DNA of 64,000 bases from Thiomonas sp. (GTDB taxonomy: Bacteria > Pseudomonadota > Gammaproteobacteria > Burkholderiales > Burkholderiaceae), in NCBI GenBank assembly GCA_027443745.1, contig DAIAZB010000030.1, positions 1-64,000 of the forward strand. The letters are read 5' to 3'. How positions within the stretch are numbered: the stretch's first letter is position 1; the number at the start of each line of letters is the position of its first letter. Below the pieces are notes generated by a model. That model was not told the origin of the DNA. It searched no databases and saw only the letters and a program-made list of their open reading frames with translations. A program made the translations under genes and the position numbers. This document shows, piece after piece, positions 25,085-34,518 of the stretch.

Positions 25085-25517
25085 GGTGCGTACTCCTCGG
25101 GTCACGGGCGGGAATGCCCACGGCCACGATCGCACGACGCACGCGTTTGGCAAGTGGCGTTGCCGCCGTGTCCGGGCGGCGCCATACCCGAAGGACGTGA
25201 AGGTTCACACCGTGAGCAAGATTCTTCCTATTCCGCGAGCAAGAATTTTGCAGGGTACCATGCAAAGACAGGATTTCCAACCTATTCCCAAGCAACGCAG
25301 ACCTATTCCTTTGCCGGGAGGGGTGGGGCAGCATGAGCATCTCGGGATGGACGTAATCTGATGGAATGATTGAGAAAGTTGGTGGGCAAGGGTCGCGATG
25401 GATGATGGGTCCACACGCGTCCGGGAGAATCATAGCCCGGGGATTGCCACCTGCATCAACGAGTTTGGCTTTGGCTCCACGCTACGATGAGCAGCGCTAG
25501 CGAATTGGCTGAATCGC
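25085..25517. other. Intergenic region before the large defence-type gene
   Basis: No supported gene. Three CTATTCC motifs occur between 25225 and 25315 without clear spacing. The region should hold the promoter of the 1196-residue gene, but no convincing hexamers were found. Confidence 0.4.
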
Positions 25518-28500
25518 ATGTCTCGTTTCCCCAGCATCAAGCACGCCCCAAGCGAGACACGACGTCTCCTACGAGACCGGTTTGATCGCAAGCTGCGCGT
25601 CCATCGTCAAACCCGCAACTTGGTCCCGGATGTGCAGATGGTGTCGGACCAGCTGATGCTTCGCTTGTTGCAAGGAATGGATGTCACTTTTGAGGCTGAG
25701 TGGGCACGAGCGGAAGCGGTCTATGCTGCCGCCAACCCCTTGAGCGCCGAGCCGAAGGACTTGAAGGCTCTAGCGGATGCCGGTTGGGTGCGAGTGATTT
25801 GGGGGCGCGTCGCTGTCGCGTTGGATCTTCGCCAAGCCGCCTTTCGCGTTACGACGGGCCAAATGTTGGCGTTTCAAGCATTGCTCGGCCGGATTTACAC
25901 CCAAACTTACCGATGGACCGAGGCCGTCCGGTCTGAATCCGATCTCGCTGCTCTCATCGCTTCCATTGAGTCGGAACAAAAAGACCCCAGCCATATCATC
26001 TGCCAGACACCCGCGTGGGTCGCCGCCCGCCTTTGGGAATGCCAACTGGTGAAGGGCGAGGGTGGCCCCAGCGGCCTCCGGCATTGGGTCGATTTGTGGG
26101 GTCTTCTGCAAAGTCCAGCGCTTGTTCCTGACGAGGTCTGGCGTCGGGGCGAAGCGAAATCGTTTCGTGAGGCCGCTGTCCAAGTGATCGCATCGGAGGC
26201 AGGTCTAGAGGGTTGGTCCGAAACGCGAGCCGCCTATGTTCGGCGAATGACTTTGGCCCACAACGTCTCGGTCGCCAACGTAGAACTGCGCATCCCCGAG
26301 CCACCAAGTACGCTGGTCGATCGGGCGCTCTGGTTGGAGCACCCGATGATGGAGGGCAGCGCTTGCGACGTACTCGACAATTACAGCGACGTCTTCGGTC
26401 TGGTGCGACTCCTTCTCGCGGATGTCGTCGCAGATGACAATGCGCCCGCGCCGCATCCGATGGCGGTCCGACTGATCGACTTGGCCATCAACCGCACGGA
26501 GCTGTTCCTCGAACTCCTGTTCCACGTACGCGCGCATCCTATGCTGCTCGCCGATCTCCTTCTTCACCCGCCCACTACGGCACTGGCCTGCTTGCTGGTC
26601 GCGCAGTGGCGATCGCCGACGGGTGCTTGGGATCGCAGCTTGGCTGAACGCGACGACCGGATCGCCCAAGTCGAAGTGTTCGCCGACGCTGCGGCGATCC
26701 TGGGCGAGTATCTGCAGGACTCGAGAGCGACCCCGGCCGAGGCCGCCGCGCTACTAAACTGGTTCCACGAAAGGGCTGGCTGCGGCTTCATTGACGACGT
26801 CGTCGGCAATGAAGCTCTGTTGGTGACACTGCGCCGCGAACTCGCTGGCGTGGCCCACGCCACTTTACGCGCCATGGCGGAATCTCTCGTTGGCCCGGGC
26901 CTTCAAAGCGGCCTGAGTGCTCCGGAATTTGCGGCCATTCTCGATCTTGTTGATCTTGGCGGCTTGGCAACCGACCTGGAACCTGCGGTTATCGTCGAAG
27001 CGTACGTTCAGTCAATACGCGCCGGTGAATACGGCCTTACTGCGCTTCGAATCGGCGTCGCCAGCGCTGTGGCCCTTGCCCAACTGGCGGCGCGGACGTC
27101 CGAGCTACGCCAGACGTTTCTCTACCCATTACAGATTCAAGCACGCTTGGCGGCAGCGACCACGGATGACAACATATACATTCTCACGGACTCCATCGGA
27201 CGATCGGTGCGGGCGCACATCCGAATCCTCAGCCGGGTCCTCGTGGGGTCGCGCAACGTTGACTCTGACGATCTGGTCGGCGCACTCGTTGCGGCTGTCC
27301 GGGTCGGGGCACTCGAACACAAGGAAAAGGGCCGCGTTTCGGCCTTCGCACCACGTTTCGAGGAAAGCGTCGTAGGCCCGTTGCAGGACCGCCCGCTGGC
27401 GGCCGATCTCGGCGCCGCGCTATGCGTCTTGAGCGGCGTGCAGCAGACGGCGCTTCTAGACGCGGTTCTTGAGACAGATGAGCCACTGATCTTGGCGCAG
27501 CTTCTTTCGTTTGTCAGCTCACCGATGCTTCGAGCCCGTATTGAACAGCGCATCACCGCGCTGGCGCCATCGGACGCAGGTGCCATCCGATCCTTGCCCG
27601 AGATGCAGGCGCGGATCGACGAATTGCTGACAGCGGGAGTCGCCGACGCGGCCGCGCGATATATGGACGCTGAGGTTAACCTGAAAACCTTGGGCCAACC
27701 CGCTGGGCGCGAATTTATCCGCTTTCGAAACCAACTCCGACTGCATTACCTCCGGGAAGATTGGTCGGCGATCGTCACCACGCCTAGTCCCACCTTCCAG
27801 ACGCCACTCGATCAGGCCTCGGCCGAGGAAACTCTCAAACTGTTTAAGGGCATCGCAGCGCTGAAGGGCCCCACGCCTAACCCGGAAGAGGCAAAGACGA
27901 TCTTTGCCGATCTATTCGCGCGCCGACCCGCGACGGCCTACGCCAGCAACTGGTTCGCAGCCGAACTGAATCGGCTTCTGCATGCGGACAGCTTTGGGCT
28001 GCTGAAAGGCGCTGAAGTTCTCGAAGGGCGTCGCGCGTTGGCCGAACTCGAACGCATGCTGACCTTCGTCCCGGCAAATGCGTCCTTGGACGACGAGGTG
28101 ACGCAGTGCAACAAGGCCCTTCTTCTCCTGGCCATAGGCGAGCCTAGCCAGGCTTTGGCGGTAGTCACCATGACCCCGCTTGTTCGATTACAAGACACCG
28201 CCGCCGCTTATCGAGCTGTTGCGCTTGCGAGATTAGGCCAGAGAACTGAAGCCGTTGCCGCACTTGATACGGCCGAGCACTCTTATGGTACGACCACGGT
28301 CCTTGTAGCCGCACGTGAGCACATAGCCAGCGGCATCGCGTTCAGCTCCGCCCCCGACGTCTCCTTCGAAGACGACGTTCGCGATATTGCACCGGTAATC
28401 GCGCGGTTCAGAACGATGCATCCTACCAACCAGGCGCGGGTGCTGAATCAAAACAGCGATCCCTTTGTAGCGTTAGTAGTCGAGCACGTTAGGGCCGCCG

Positions 28501-29108
28501 CCGACAGCGTGGTGTCTCTCGTCCCGATGATGAAGGGCGTTAGGATCGACGCCATCGAAGACGACCTTACAGCGTTCATCCACCACCTCCTAGCCGCCCG
28601 TGTCCACTTCCTGGGCTGGTCCGTCGCCGATCAATCCAAGGGTGGATTCACCGCGAAGGGGAACCCTGGGGAGCGGGATCTCCTGCTGAAGTGGAGTAGC
28701 TCAATTCTGGCGTTGATCGAAGCGGTCGTCTGCGACAAACCGCTCAGCAACGAATCGATGCGCGCGTATCTGGAGAGCCATTTTCAGAAGCTGTTCGCTT
28801 ATGGCAATGCCCGGCTGTTTTTCCACCTTACGTACGCCTACATCGAGGACAAGGCATTGCTGAGGACCTTCCTCGAAAGAATCGCCAAGTCGGCTGCGCC
28901 ACAGGGGTTTGTGTTCAATGGGCTTGACCCGATCACCGCAACAGACTCACAGCCGTCCGGATTCGCCGCGCGTTATGACACCGACTCCGGCGAGATGAAA
29001 GTCATATTCCTTGTGCTAGACCTTGGCCAGCAACGGCAGCGACAGGCCGCCAAGCTTGCCAAAACGACCAAGGATCGCAAAGCATCAGCCTCTTCCAATG
29101 ACACATGA
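25518..29108 (+). CDS. Unrecognised 1196-residue helical protein, candidate defence gene
   Basis: A single uninterrupted large frame with good codon use. No Walker motif, helicase motif, membrane span or signal peptide is visible. Residues 1-1000 look alpha-helical and repeat-like (many Leu/Ala helices, for example TAAYRAVALARLGQRTEAVAALDTAEHSYG near 900, TPR-like). The C-terminal 170 residues differ: FLGWSVADQSKGGFTAKGNPGERDLLLKW, IEAVVCDKPLSNE, then NARLFFHLTYAY and a beta strand VIFLVLDLG. The GERD...IEA spacing loosely recalls degenerate PD-(D/E)XK cores, but a proper E-x-K is not seen. It heads an island with Gp37/TcmP and type I restriction genes, so a role in phage or plasmid defence is a reasonable guess and nothing more. 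Confidence 0.6.
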   Translation: MSRFPSIKHAPSETRRLLRDRFDRKLRVHRQTRNLVPDVQMVSDQLMLRLLQGMDVTFEAEWARAEAVYAAANPLSAEPKDLKALADAGWVRVIWGRVAVALDLRQAAFRVTTGQMLAFQALLGRIYTQTYRWTEAVRSESDLAALIASIESEQKDPSHIICQTPAWVAARLWECQLVKGEGGPSGLRHWVDLWGLLQSPALVPDEVWRRGEAKSFREAAVQVIASEAGLEGWSETRAAYVRRMTLAHNVSVANVELRIPEPPSTLVDRALWLEHPMMEGSACDVLDNYSDVFGLVRLLLADVVADDNAPAPHPMAVRLIDLAINRTELFLELLFHVRAHPMLLADLLLHPPTTALACLLVAQWRSPTGAWDRSLAERDDRIAQVEVFADAAAILGEYLQDSRATPAEAAALLNWFHERAGCGFIDDVVGNEALLVTLRRELAGVAHATLRAMAESLVGPGLQSGLSAPEFAAILDLVDLGGLATDLEPAVIVEAYVQSIRAGEYGLTALRIGVASAVALAQLAARTSELRQTFLYPLQIQARLAAATTDDNIYILTDSIGRSVRAHIRILSRVLVGSRNVDSDDLVGALVAAVRVGALEHKEKGRVSAFAPRFEESVVGPLQDRPLAADLGAALCVLSGVQQTALLDAVLETDEPLILAQLLSFVSSPMLRARIEQRITALAPSDAGAIRSLPEMQARIDELLTAGVADAAARYMDAEVNLKTLGQPAGREFIRFRNQLRLHYLREDWSAIVTTPSPTFQTPLDQASAEETLKLFKGIAALKGPTPNPEEAKTIFADLFARRPATAYASNWFAAELNRLLHADSFGLLKGAEVLEGRRALAELERMLTFVPANASLDDEVTQCNKALLLLAIGEPSQALAVVTMTPLVRLQDTAAAYRAVALARLGQRTEAVAALDTAEHSYGTTTVLVAAREHIASGIAFSSAPDVSFEDDVRDIAPVIARFRTMHPTNQARVLNQNSDPFVALVVEHVRAAADSVVSLVPMMKGVRIDAIEDDLTAFIHHLLAARVHFLGWSVADQSKGGFTAKGNPGERDLLLKWSSSILALIEAVVCDKPLSNESMRAYLESHFQKLFAYGNARLFFHLTYAYIEDKALLRTFLERIAKSAAPQGFVFNGLDPITATDSQPSGFAARYDTDSGEMKVIFLVLDLGQQRQRQAAKLAKTTKDRKASASSNDT

Positions 29109-29140
29109 GCCTGGAGGAGGCGACGTGATTCCAACGAGAC

Positions 29141-29500
29141 ATGAGCCTGGATGGTTCGGGGCGGGGTCATCCTTGGGGGATGATCGTGACCCTGAAGAAG
29201 CACGCGCTGGCTTCGCTCGATGAGGTTCGCGCCTTTCTTGATGGCAATGCGCCAGTGCAGTTCATCGCCCCGGTGGGCACGGCCCGCTATAGCTGGCTGG
29301 AAGACACGCTGCGCCTATTCCGCTACAACGCCCACAAGCGGGCCTAATAGAGCTTGTTACAGGTGTTGCCGAGCGCGTGCGCGAATCCTTGGCCGACCCG
29401 AAGTTGGGTCAAGTGCGCGCGGCGCTCTCCCGCTTGGTGAACGCCTTTGCGTCCGAAAACGCGCAGGCTCGCTCGTCGGGCGCTGCGCCGCAATGACATA
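29141..29500 (+). pseudogene. Small disrupted gene remnant
   Basis: A frame from 29141 reads LKKHALASLDEVRAFLDGN...VGTARYSWLEDTLRLFRYN and stops at 29347; a neighbouring frame from about 29350 reads VTGVAERVRESLADPKLGQVRAAL and ends at about 29495. The first part recalls leader segments of integrase-type transposases. The frame change suggests a frameshifted or fused remnant. A 13-bp direct repeat ACATGAGCCTGGA at 29103 and 29139 flanks its start. Confidence 0.35.
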
Positions 29501-29510
29501 GGAGACCCGT

Positions 29511-30257
29511 ATGGCGACGCAATCAACCATCGAGTGGACGGAGCAGACGTGGAATCCAACTACCGGCTGTACCAAGGTCTCACCGGGATGCAAGCACTGT
29601 TACGCCGAAGTGATGGCGCGGCGGCTGCACGCGATGGGTGCGCCCGGCTACGAAAGCGAGTTCAAGCTCACGGTGCATGTGAACCGGCTGGAACAACCGC
29701 TGATGCGCAAAAGGCCCACCACGTATTTCGTGAACAGCATGAGCGACCTGTTCCACGAGGCCGTGACGGATAAGTTCCTCGACCGAGTGTTCTCGATCAT
29801 CGAGGCCACGCCGCACCACACCTACCAAATCCTCACCAAGCGCGCGGAGCGCCTGCCCGAGTATTTCGCGCGGCGGGCCTGCCCGCAGAACGTGTGGCTG
29901 GGCGTGTCGGTGGAGGACAAGAAGTACGGCGTGCCGCGCATCGACCACCTGCGCAAGGTGGATGCACACATCCGCTTCCTGTCGGTCGAGCCGTTGCTGG
30001 AAGACTTGGGCTGCATCAACCTGAGCGACATCCATTGGGTGATTGTCGGCGGTGAATCAGGCCACAAGGCCCGCCCCATGCGCGAGGAGTGGGTGGAAAA
30101 CGTGCAGGGGCAGGCCGAGGCTGCTGGTGCGGCCTTCTTCTTTAAGCAATGGGGTGGCTGGGGCGCTGACGGCGTCAAACGCCACAAGAAAGCGAACGGA
30201 CGCATCTTCCGTGGCCGCACATGGGACGACTATCCGGAAGCGGTTGCGCAACTCTAG
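29511..30257 (+). CDS. Gp37/Gp68 family (DUF5131) three-Cys-motif protein
   Basis: ATG six bases after AGGAG. The 248-residue protein starts with STIEWTEQTWNPTTGCTKVSPGCKHCYAE, the three-cysteine cluster C-x7-C-x2-C that resembles a radical-SAM iron-sulfur site, followed by conserved FVNSMSDLFHEAV, YQILTKRAERL, NVWLGVSVEDKKY, RFLSVEPLLEDLG, WVIVGGESG and FFFKQWGG blocks. This is the phage Gp37/Gp68 family, chemistry unknown. Its dedicated partner TcmP lies convergently and the two stop codons share the palindrome CTAG. A second, longer paralogue is at 55.0-56.0 kb. Confidence 0.9.
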   Translation: MATQSTIEWTEQTWNPTTGCTKVSPGCKHCYAEVMARRLHAMGAPGYESEFKLTVHVNRLEQPLMRKRPTTYFVNSMSDLFHEAVTDKFLDRVFSIIEATPHHTYQILTKRAERLPEYFARRACPQNVWLGVSVEDKKYGVPRIDHLRKVDAHIRFLSVEPLLEDLGCINLSDIHWVIVGGESGHKARPMREEWVENVQGQAEAAGAAFFFKQWGGWGADGVKRHKKANGRIFRGRTWDDYPEAVAQL

Positions 30258-31081
30258 AATTTGAACGCGCTCTGGCCCTCGACGTTGGAGGCCGTGGCCC
30301 AGAACTTGTGCGGCAGCGAATGCTTGGCCGCCATCAGCAACCAGTACAGCGGCTGCTTGTTGCCTCCCGTGAGCAAGCGCATGTCGGTGGAAGGCCACAC
30401 GCCAAGGTCTGCGACCTTGTCGCGCCAGAACTGGAAAATCTGCTGGCGAAGTTCCTGCTGGCCCTGAGCGATGGATACCCTCTCCCGCCATCCGGGCGCG
30501 AAGGTGTCGAACGGCGAATTGTGCGTGGTCGCGTAGGTCACGACGTTACGCTGCAAGTCCATCTGGCTGATGTGCACCAGTATGTCGATGCGCCTGAGCG
30601 TTGACAGGGCGACGATGATGTCAAAGTTCAACGCGGCCAGATCGAAGGGATCGAGAAACGCGAAATGCAGGCCGTAGGCGTTTAGCTGTGCGATGACTGG
30701 TTTCACAGCATCGACTGCGGTGCCATCGACTTCAACCACCGGCGCGCCTAAGTTGCGCAGGCGCCTTGCAGCGGCATGACGTCGCTCGGTGTCGAGGTCG
30801 CCGATAAAGACCTGCGAGAAAGGCGCGTTGCCCTCATGGCTCGTCTTCCACGCAGCGACGACACCGCCATCAATCCATTCTCCGGAGTCTCTGACCTTAC
30901 ATCGGCCCGGGCCACAGAACAGGTCGATGTAAGTCGCGCCCGCCTTGTTACGGCCAAGATACTTCGCGCGGGTGCTGCGCGAAATGTTGATGTAGCGGCA
31001 CAGGTAGTCGTGCTTCTCTTTGGCCCAGACGCCTACTTCCTCGGCAGGCAGGCCATCGTCTCCATCGATCAGCTTTCCCAT
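30254..31081 (-). CDS. tcmP: Three-Cys-motif partner protein TcmP
   Basis: I place the start at 31081 (MGKLIDGDDGLPAEEVG), nine bases after GAGGGTG; a GTG at 31090 is possible. The 275-residue product carries the TcmP signature: VWAKEKHDYLCRYINIS, YIDLFCGPGRCKV (a methyltransferase-like motif I), FIGDLDTERRHAAARRL, and FLDPFDLAALNFDIIVALS. TcmP proteins are defined by pairing with Gp37/Gp68 three-Cys proteins, and have a Rossmann methyltransferase-like core; their target is unknown. Here the pair is convergent rather than in an operon, with a four-base overlap. Confidence 0.88.
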   Translation of the reverse strand: MGKLIDGDDGLPAEEVGVWAKEKHDYLCRYINISRSTRAKYLGRNKAGATYIDLFCGPGRCKVRDSGEWIDGGVVAAWKTSHEGNAPFSQVFIGDLDTERRHAAARRLRNLGAPVVEVDGTAVDAVKPVIAQLNAYGLHFAFLDPFDLAALNFDIIVALSTLRRIDILVHISQMDLQRNVVTYATTHNSPFDTFAPGWRERVSIAQGQQELRQQIFQFWRDKVADLGVWPSTDMRLLTGGNKQPLYWLLMAAKHSLPHKFWATASNVEGQSAFKF

Positions 31082-31090
31082 CGTGCTCAC

Positions 31091-31433
31091 CCTCGCATTG
31101 ATCTATTGCGCTTGCTGGATCGCCCGACGTAGCGATGCAGAAACTTCCCAAACGTGGGAATGGCCGCCCAAAGATTTGGAAGCTTTGATGCGATTGTTGC
31201 ATTCCAGGAGGTTCAGTACGAAGCCGACAAAAGTGCGGGGCTTGCGTACGCTGTGCGCGGCGCTTCTTCAGCAGCAGGCGAGGCTGCGTGCGGTCCAGCG
31301 CCCGCACCTCTGGACCGCATCTTCCCGAAACAGGCGGAAACCACTGGCGTCATCGATGAGGATGCGCTTCGATCCTATGCCGAAAAGCTGTGCCAGACGG
31401 CCGGCATCGTCAACATGTGAGAGGCAGCATCGC
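31091..31433. other. Intergenic region, possible degraded gene
   Basis: Plus-strand frames here (for example ending ALRSYAEKLCQTAGIVNM near 31420) have partly protein-like ends but no conserved motif and no clear start. I treat the 340 bases as non-coding or a decayed gene. Confidence 0.3.
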
Positions 31434-32123
31434 CTACTGCCTCAACAAAGTGACAATCTGCTGCAAGTTGAGACCGCCACCTACCAAACTCGCGCGCATT
31501 GGCCCAAAGATGGCAAGCATGCGCTTGTAGCGCCCAAAAGTTGGGCAGTGTGAATTCATATCACGCACCTTGAAGCGGCTGAAACGGTCCATCCCATCGA
31601 CTAAGAAGCGGGCGATGCTCATTTGGCTGCCTTCTTGGTTGCCATCGAATCCAGGGAATTTCACGTCCGAGGCCCATTCGCCGACTTCAGCCACGAGGGC
31701 GGTTTTCTGCTCGGGAGTGAGCCGATCGTAGGCTTCCTCGATGAATGACCACATATCGAGCACATCAACGACATGGGACACATCTTGCGGGTCGTCCACA
31801 TGATCGTGAAAAACTCCCTGCATATCCCACTTCGGAGCCCAATAGTGCCCTCCATGGATGACCTCGGCCAGGAAGTTCGGGTTCGACTCTGGGTTCTTGA
31901 CATTGAGGGCCTTGAACAGATCGCCCATCATCAAGATGAGCATCTTTTCCCCGTCACTGAAATGCACGGCTCGGCTAGAACCTGCTGACAGCCCAAGGTT
32001 GACCAATCTGCGCACAGCTTCCGCGCGCGATGGGTTATCAGGTTGCTCATCGGCCCACGCATCAACCCGTGACAGTTGCTCTTCATCGATTCGAAGTTCA
32101 AAGCGTTCTGATTTCGTGACCAT
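31434..32123 (-). CDS. YfbU-family protein with ribbon-helix-helix-like N-terminus
   Basis: Start at 32123 with AGAAGGAAG upstream. Of 229 residues the first 50 (SERFELRIDEEQLSRVDAWADEQPDNPSRAEAVRRLVNLGL in pieces) look like a ribbon-helix-helix DNA-binding domain, and residues about 60-225 match YfbU: DGEKMLILMMGDLFKALN, WSFIEEAYDRLTPEQKTALVAEVG, FPGFDGNQEGSQMSIARFLVDGM, CPTFGRYKRMLAIFGPMR. YfbU proteins are of unknown function, linked in some contexts to toxin or defence genes. The promoter region contains GGTAC palindromes suitable for autoregulation. Confidence 0.8.
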   Translation of the reverse strand: MVTKSERFELRIDEEQLSRVDAWADEQPDNPSRAEAVRRLVNLGLSAGSSRAVHFSDGEKMLILMMGDLFKALNVKNPESNPNFLAEVIHGGHYWAPKWDMQGVFHDHVDDPQDVSHVVDVLDMWSFIEEAYDRLTPEQKTALVAEVGEWASDVKFPGFDGNQEGSQMSIARFLVDGMDRFSRFKVRDMNSHCPTFGRYKRMLAIFGPMRASLVGGGLNLQQIVTLLRQ

Positions 32124-32154
32124 CACACACTTCCTTCTGTTAGGTACGTACATA

Positions 32155-32168
32155 GGTACGATAGTACC
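32155..32168. promoter_or_regulatory. GGTAC-GATA-GTACC palindrome upstream of yfbU-like gene
   Basis: Perfect 5-bp arms, with another GGTACGTAC 13 bases away (32143-32151). Clustered short palindromes at 20-45 bases before the start of a gene with a ribbon-helix-helix domain suggest an operator, by inference. Confidence 0.4.
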
Positions 32169-32323
32169 GTATTGATGTACGACTATCAAAGTGGTAAGCT
32201 TGCCTCGCTCATAAACGACCGTTTGATGTACGCCTCGCATAGAGCGCCCAAACGGGCAGTTTTCGGTTGCCAACGCGCAAAACAATGCGTAAAGTATTCA
32301 ACGTCCAATCAAGGTGCGTTTGA

Positions 32324-32926
32324 ATGCTCATCGGCTATGCCCGCGTCTCCACTCAAGACCAGCATCCCGAGCTTCAGCTTGATGCGCTGAAGGCGGCGGG
32401 CTGCGAGCAGGTCTTCCAAGAAAAGTTGACCGGCAAGATCGCCGACCGGCCGGAGCTCGCCGCCTGCCTGCGCACACTGCGCAAGGGTGACACGCTGGTG
32501 GTCTGGAAGCTCGACCGCCTGGGGCGCTCCCTCAAGCACCTGGTCGAGATCATCCACGACCTGGAGCAGCGCGGTGTGGCCTTTCGCTCCCTGACCGAGA
32601 GCATCGACACCGCCAGCGCCGGCGGCAAGTTGATCTTCCACGTCTTCGGCGCGCTGGCCGAGTTCGAGCACAGTCTCATCCGCGAGCGTACGCTCGCCGG
32701 ATTGGCGGCTGCGCGTGCCCGCGGCCGCAAAGGCGGGCGCAAGCACAAGCTCGGTGCCGACGATGTGCGCAAAGCCGCTGCGATGTTGCGCGACCCTTTG
32801 ATGACCAAGACGGAGGTGGCACGGCATTTCAAGGTCTCCCGCGTCACCCTGAACAAGGCGCTGGAAGGCGCCGGCTATCCGCCCAATCCCGCCGCCATGC
32901 CCATCCCTGACGACTTCAGCCCATGA
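32324..32926 (+). CDS. Serine recombinase (Tn3 resolvase/invertase family)
   Basis: A 200-residue resolvase of complete length: catalytic serine in GYARVSTQDQ (Ser9), conserved LDALKAAGCEQVF, LTGKIADRPEL, GDTLVVWKLDRLGRSLKHL, the EFEHSLIRERT helix E start, RARGRKGGRK linker and a C-terminal helix-turn-helix (MTKTEVARHFKVSRVTLNKAL in parts). Its stop overlaps hsdM in ATGA, so it is the first gene of the restriction operon. It could resolve, invert or integrate the island; no obvious crossover sites were found. Confidence 0.9.
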   Translation: MLIGYARVSTQDQHPELQLDALKAAGCEQVFQEKLTGKIADRPELAACLRTLRKGDTLVVWKLDRLGRSLKHLVEIIHDLEQRGVAFRSLTESIDTASAGGKLIFHVFGALAEFEHSLIRERTLAGLAAARARGRKGGRKHKLGADDVRKAAAMLRDPLMTKTEVARHFKVSRVTLNKALEGAGYPPNPAAMPIPDDFSP

Positions 32927-34518
32927 CCAACGCCGAATTCAAAAAACTTCTGTGGGACGCCGCCGTCAAGCTGCGCGGCTCGCTCTCCGCCGCCGAGTAC
33001 AAGTACCCCGTGCTCGGCCTCGTGTTCCTCAAGTACGTGTCCGACGCTTTCGAGGCCCAGGCCGACGTGATCCGTGCCCGTGCAGCCAACCCGGCGCGGG
33101 ACGAGTACGTGGACGACCCTGCCCTGCGCGAAGAGCTTGTGCAGCAATGGGTACAGGACAAATCGTTCTTCGAGGCCGACAACGTCTTCTGGATCCCGGA
33201 AGATTCCCGGTATCTCAAGCTGCTCGCCCAGGCCAAGCATGCAAACATCGCCCACAAGCTCGACGCCGCGATGGCCGCGATCGAGGTCGAGAACCCCAAA
33301 CTGCGCGGCGTGCTGTACCGCGATTTCGGGCGCCTGGCGATCGACGCCGGCAAGATCGGGGATCTGCTGGGCATCATTGCCAAGATGCGCTTCGACCCCA
33401 GGGAGCACGCCTCGCGCGACGTGTTCGGCGAAGTCTACGAATACTTCCTCGGCAACTTCGCGCTCGAAGAGGGCCAGAAGGCCGGACAGTTCTACACCCC
33501 GCGTCCGGTGGTGCAGACGCTGGTGGAGGTGCTAGCTCCGTTCGAGGGCCGCATCTACGACCCCTGCTGCGGGTCGGGCGGCATGTTCGTCTACTCCGAG
33601 CGGTTCATCGAGGCGCACGGCGGCAGGAAGGGGCAAGCTGTCATCTACGGCCAGGAGATGACCGCCACCACCCGCAAGCTAGCCTGCATGAACCTGGCGA
33701 TCCGCGGATTGGACTACGACATGGGCCGGGAATACGCCGACACCTTCGGCAACGACCAGCATCCCGACCTGCGCGCCGACTACATCCTGGCCAATCCGCC
33801 GTTCAACATGGAGTGGGAGGCCAAGGCGCTGTCGGAAGACAAGCGCTGGGTGTACGGCACGCCGCCGGCCAAGAACGCGAACTACGCCTGGCTGCAGCAC
33901 ATCCTGTCCAAGCTTTCGGCCCACGGTCGCGCCGGCGTGGTGCTGGCCAACGGTTCGATGTCGAGTGGCCAGTCTGGCGAAGGCGTCATCCGTCAGGCCA
34001 TGCTCAAGGGCGACGTAGTCGAGGCCATGGTGGCGCTGCCCGGGCAACTGTTCACCAACACGCAGATTCCGGCCTGCCTGTGGTTCCTGAGCAAGAACAA
34101 GGCGCCGGGGAAGAACGGCAGCGTGGATCGGCGCGGGCAGGTGTTGTTCATCGATGCTAGGAAACTCGGCGCGGTGCGCATCAGCCGCACGCAGATCGCG
34201 CTATCCGACGAGGAAATCCAGCGTATCGCGCAGACCTATCACGCCTGGCGCGGCACCACCTGGGCGCAGGGCGGCTATGCCGACGTGCCGGGGTTCTGCA
34301 AGAGTGCTGCGCTGGAAGAAATCGCCAAGCACGGCTACGTGCTCACGCCGGGGCGCTATGTGGGCGCCGAGGATGCCGAGGAGGACGACGAGCTGTTCGA
34401 GGAGAAGATGGCGCGGTTGGTGACCACCCTGCGCGAACAGCAGGCCGAGGCTTCTAAGCTCGATGCTTCCATTGCAACGAATCTGCGCGAACTCGGTTTT
34501 TGGAGCGGCGCGGCATGA
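32923..34518 (+). CDS. hsdM: Type I restriction-modification methyltransferase subunit
   Basis: A 531-residue N6-adenine methyltransferase of normal HsdM length. N-terminal HsdM_N helical domain (about 5-150, LWDAAVKLRGSLSAAEYKYPVLGLVFLKY), then the SAM-binding motif I DPCCGSGGMFV and catalytic motif IV NPPF (ILANPPFNMEW), and the C-terminal GRYVGAEDAEEDDELFEEKM helix. It methylates the site defined by HsdS and is needed both for protection and for restriction. Coupled by ATGA to the resolvase before and the AlbA_2 gene after. Confidence 0.95.
   Translation: MTNAEFKKLLWDAAVKLRGSLSAAEYKYPVLGLVFLKYVSDAFEAQADVIRARAANPARDEYVDDPALREELVQQWVQDKSFFEADNVFWIPEDSRYLKLLAQAKHANIAHKLDAAMAAIEVENPKLRGVLYRDFGRLAIDAGKIGDLLGIIAKMRFDPREHASRDVFGEVYEYFLGNFALEEGQKAGQFYTPRPVVQTLVEVLAPFEGRIYDPCCGSGGMFVYSERFIEAHGGRKGQAVIYGQEMTATTRKLACMNLAIRGLDYDMGREYADTFGNDQHPDLRADYILANPPFNMEWEAKALSEDKRWVYGTPPAKNANYAWLQHILSKLSAHGRAGVVLANGSMSSGQSGEGVIRQAMLKGDVVEAMVALPGQLFTNTQIPACLWFLSKNKAPGKNGSVDRRGQVLFIDARKLGAVRISRTQIALSDEEIQRIAQTYHAWRGTTWAQGGYADVPGFCKSAALEEIAKHGYVLTPGRYVGAEDAEEDDELFEEKMARLVTTLREQQAEASKLDASIATNLRELGFWSGAA

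Noticed and set aside
25200..25320. Three CTATTCC motifs as a possible iteron array
   Set aside because: Irregular spacing, short motif, no nearby initiator; chance is adequate.
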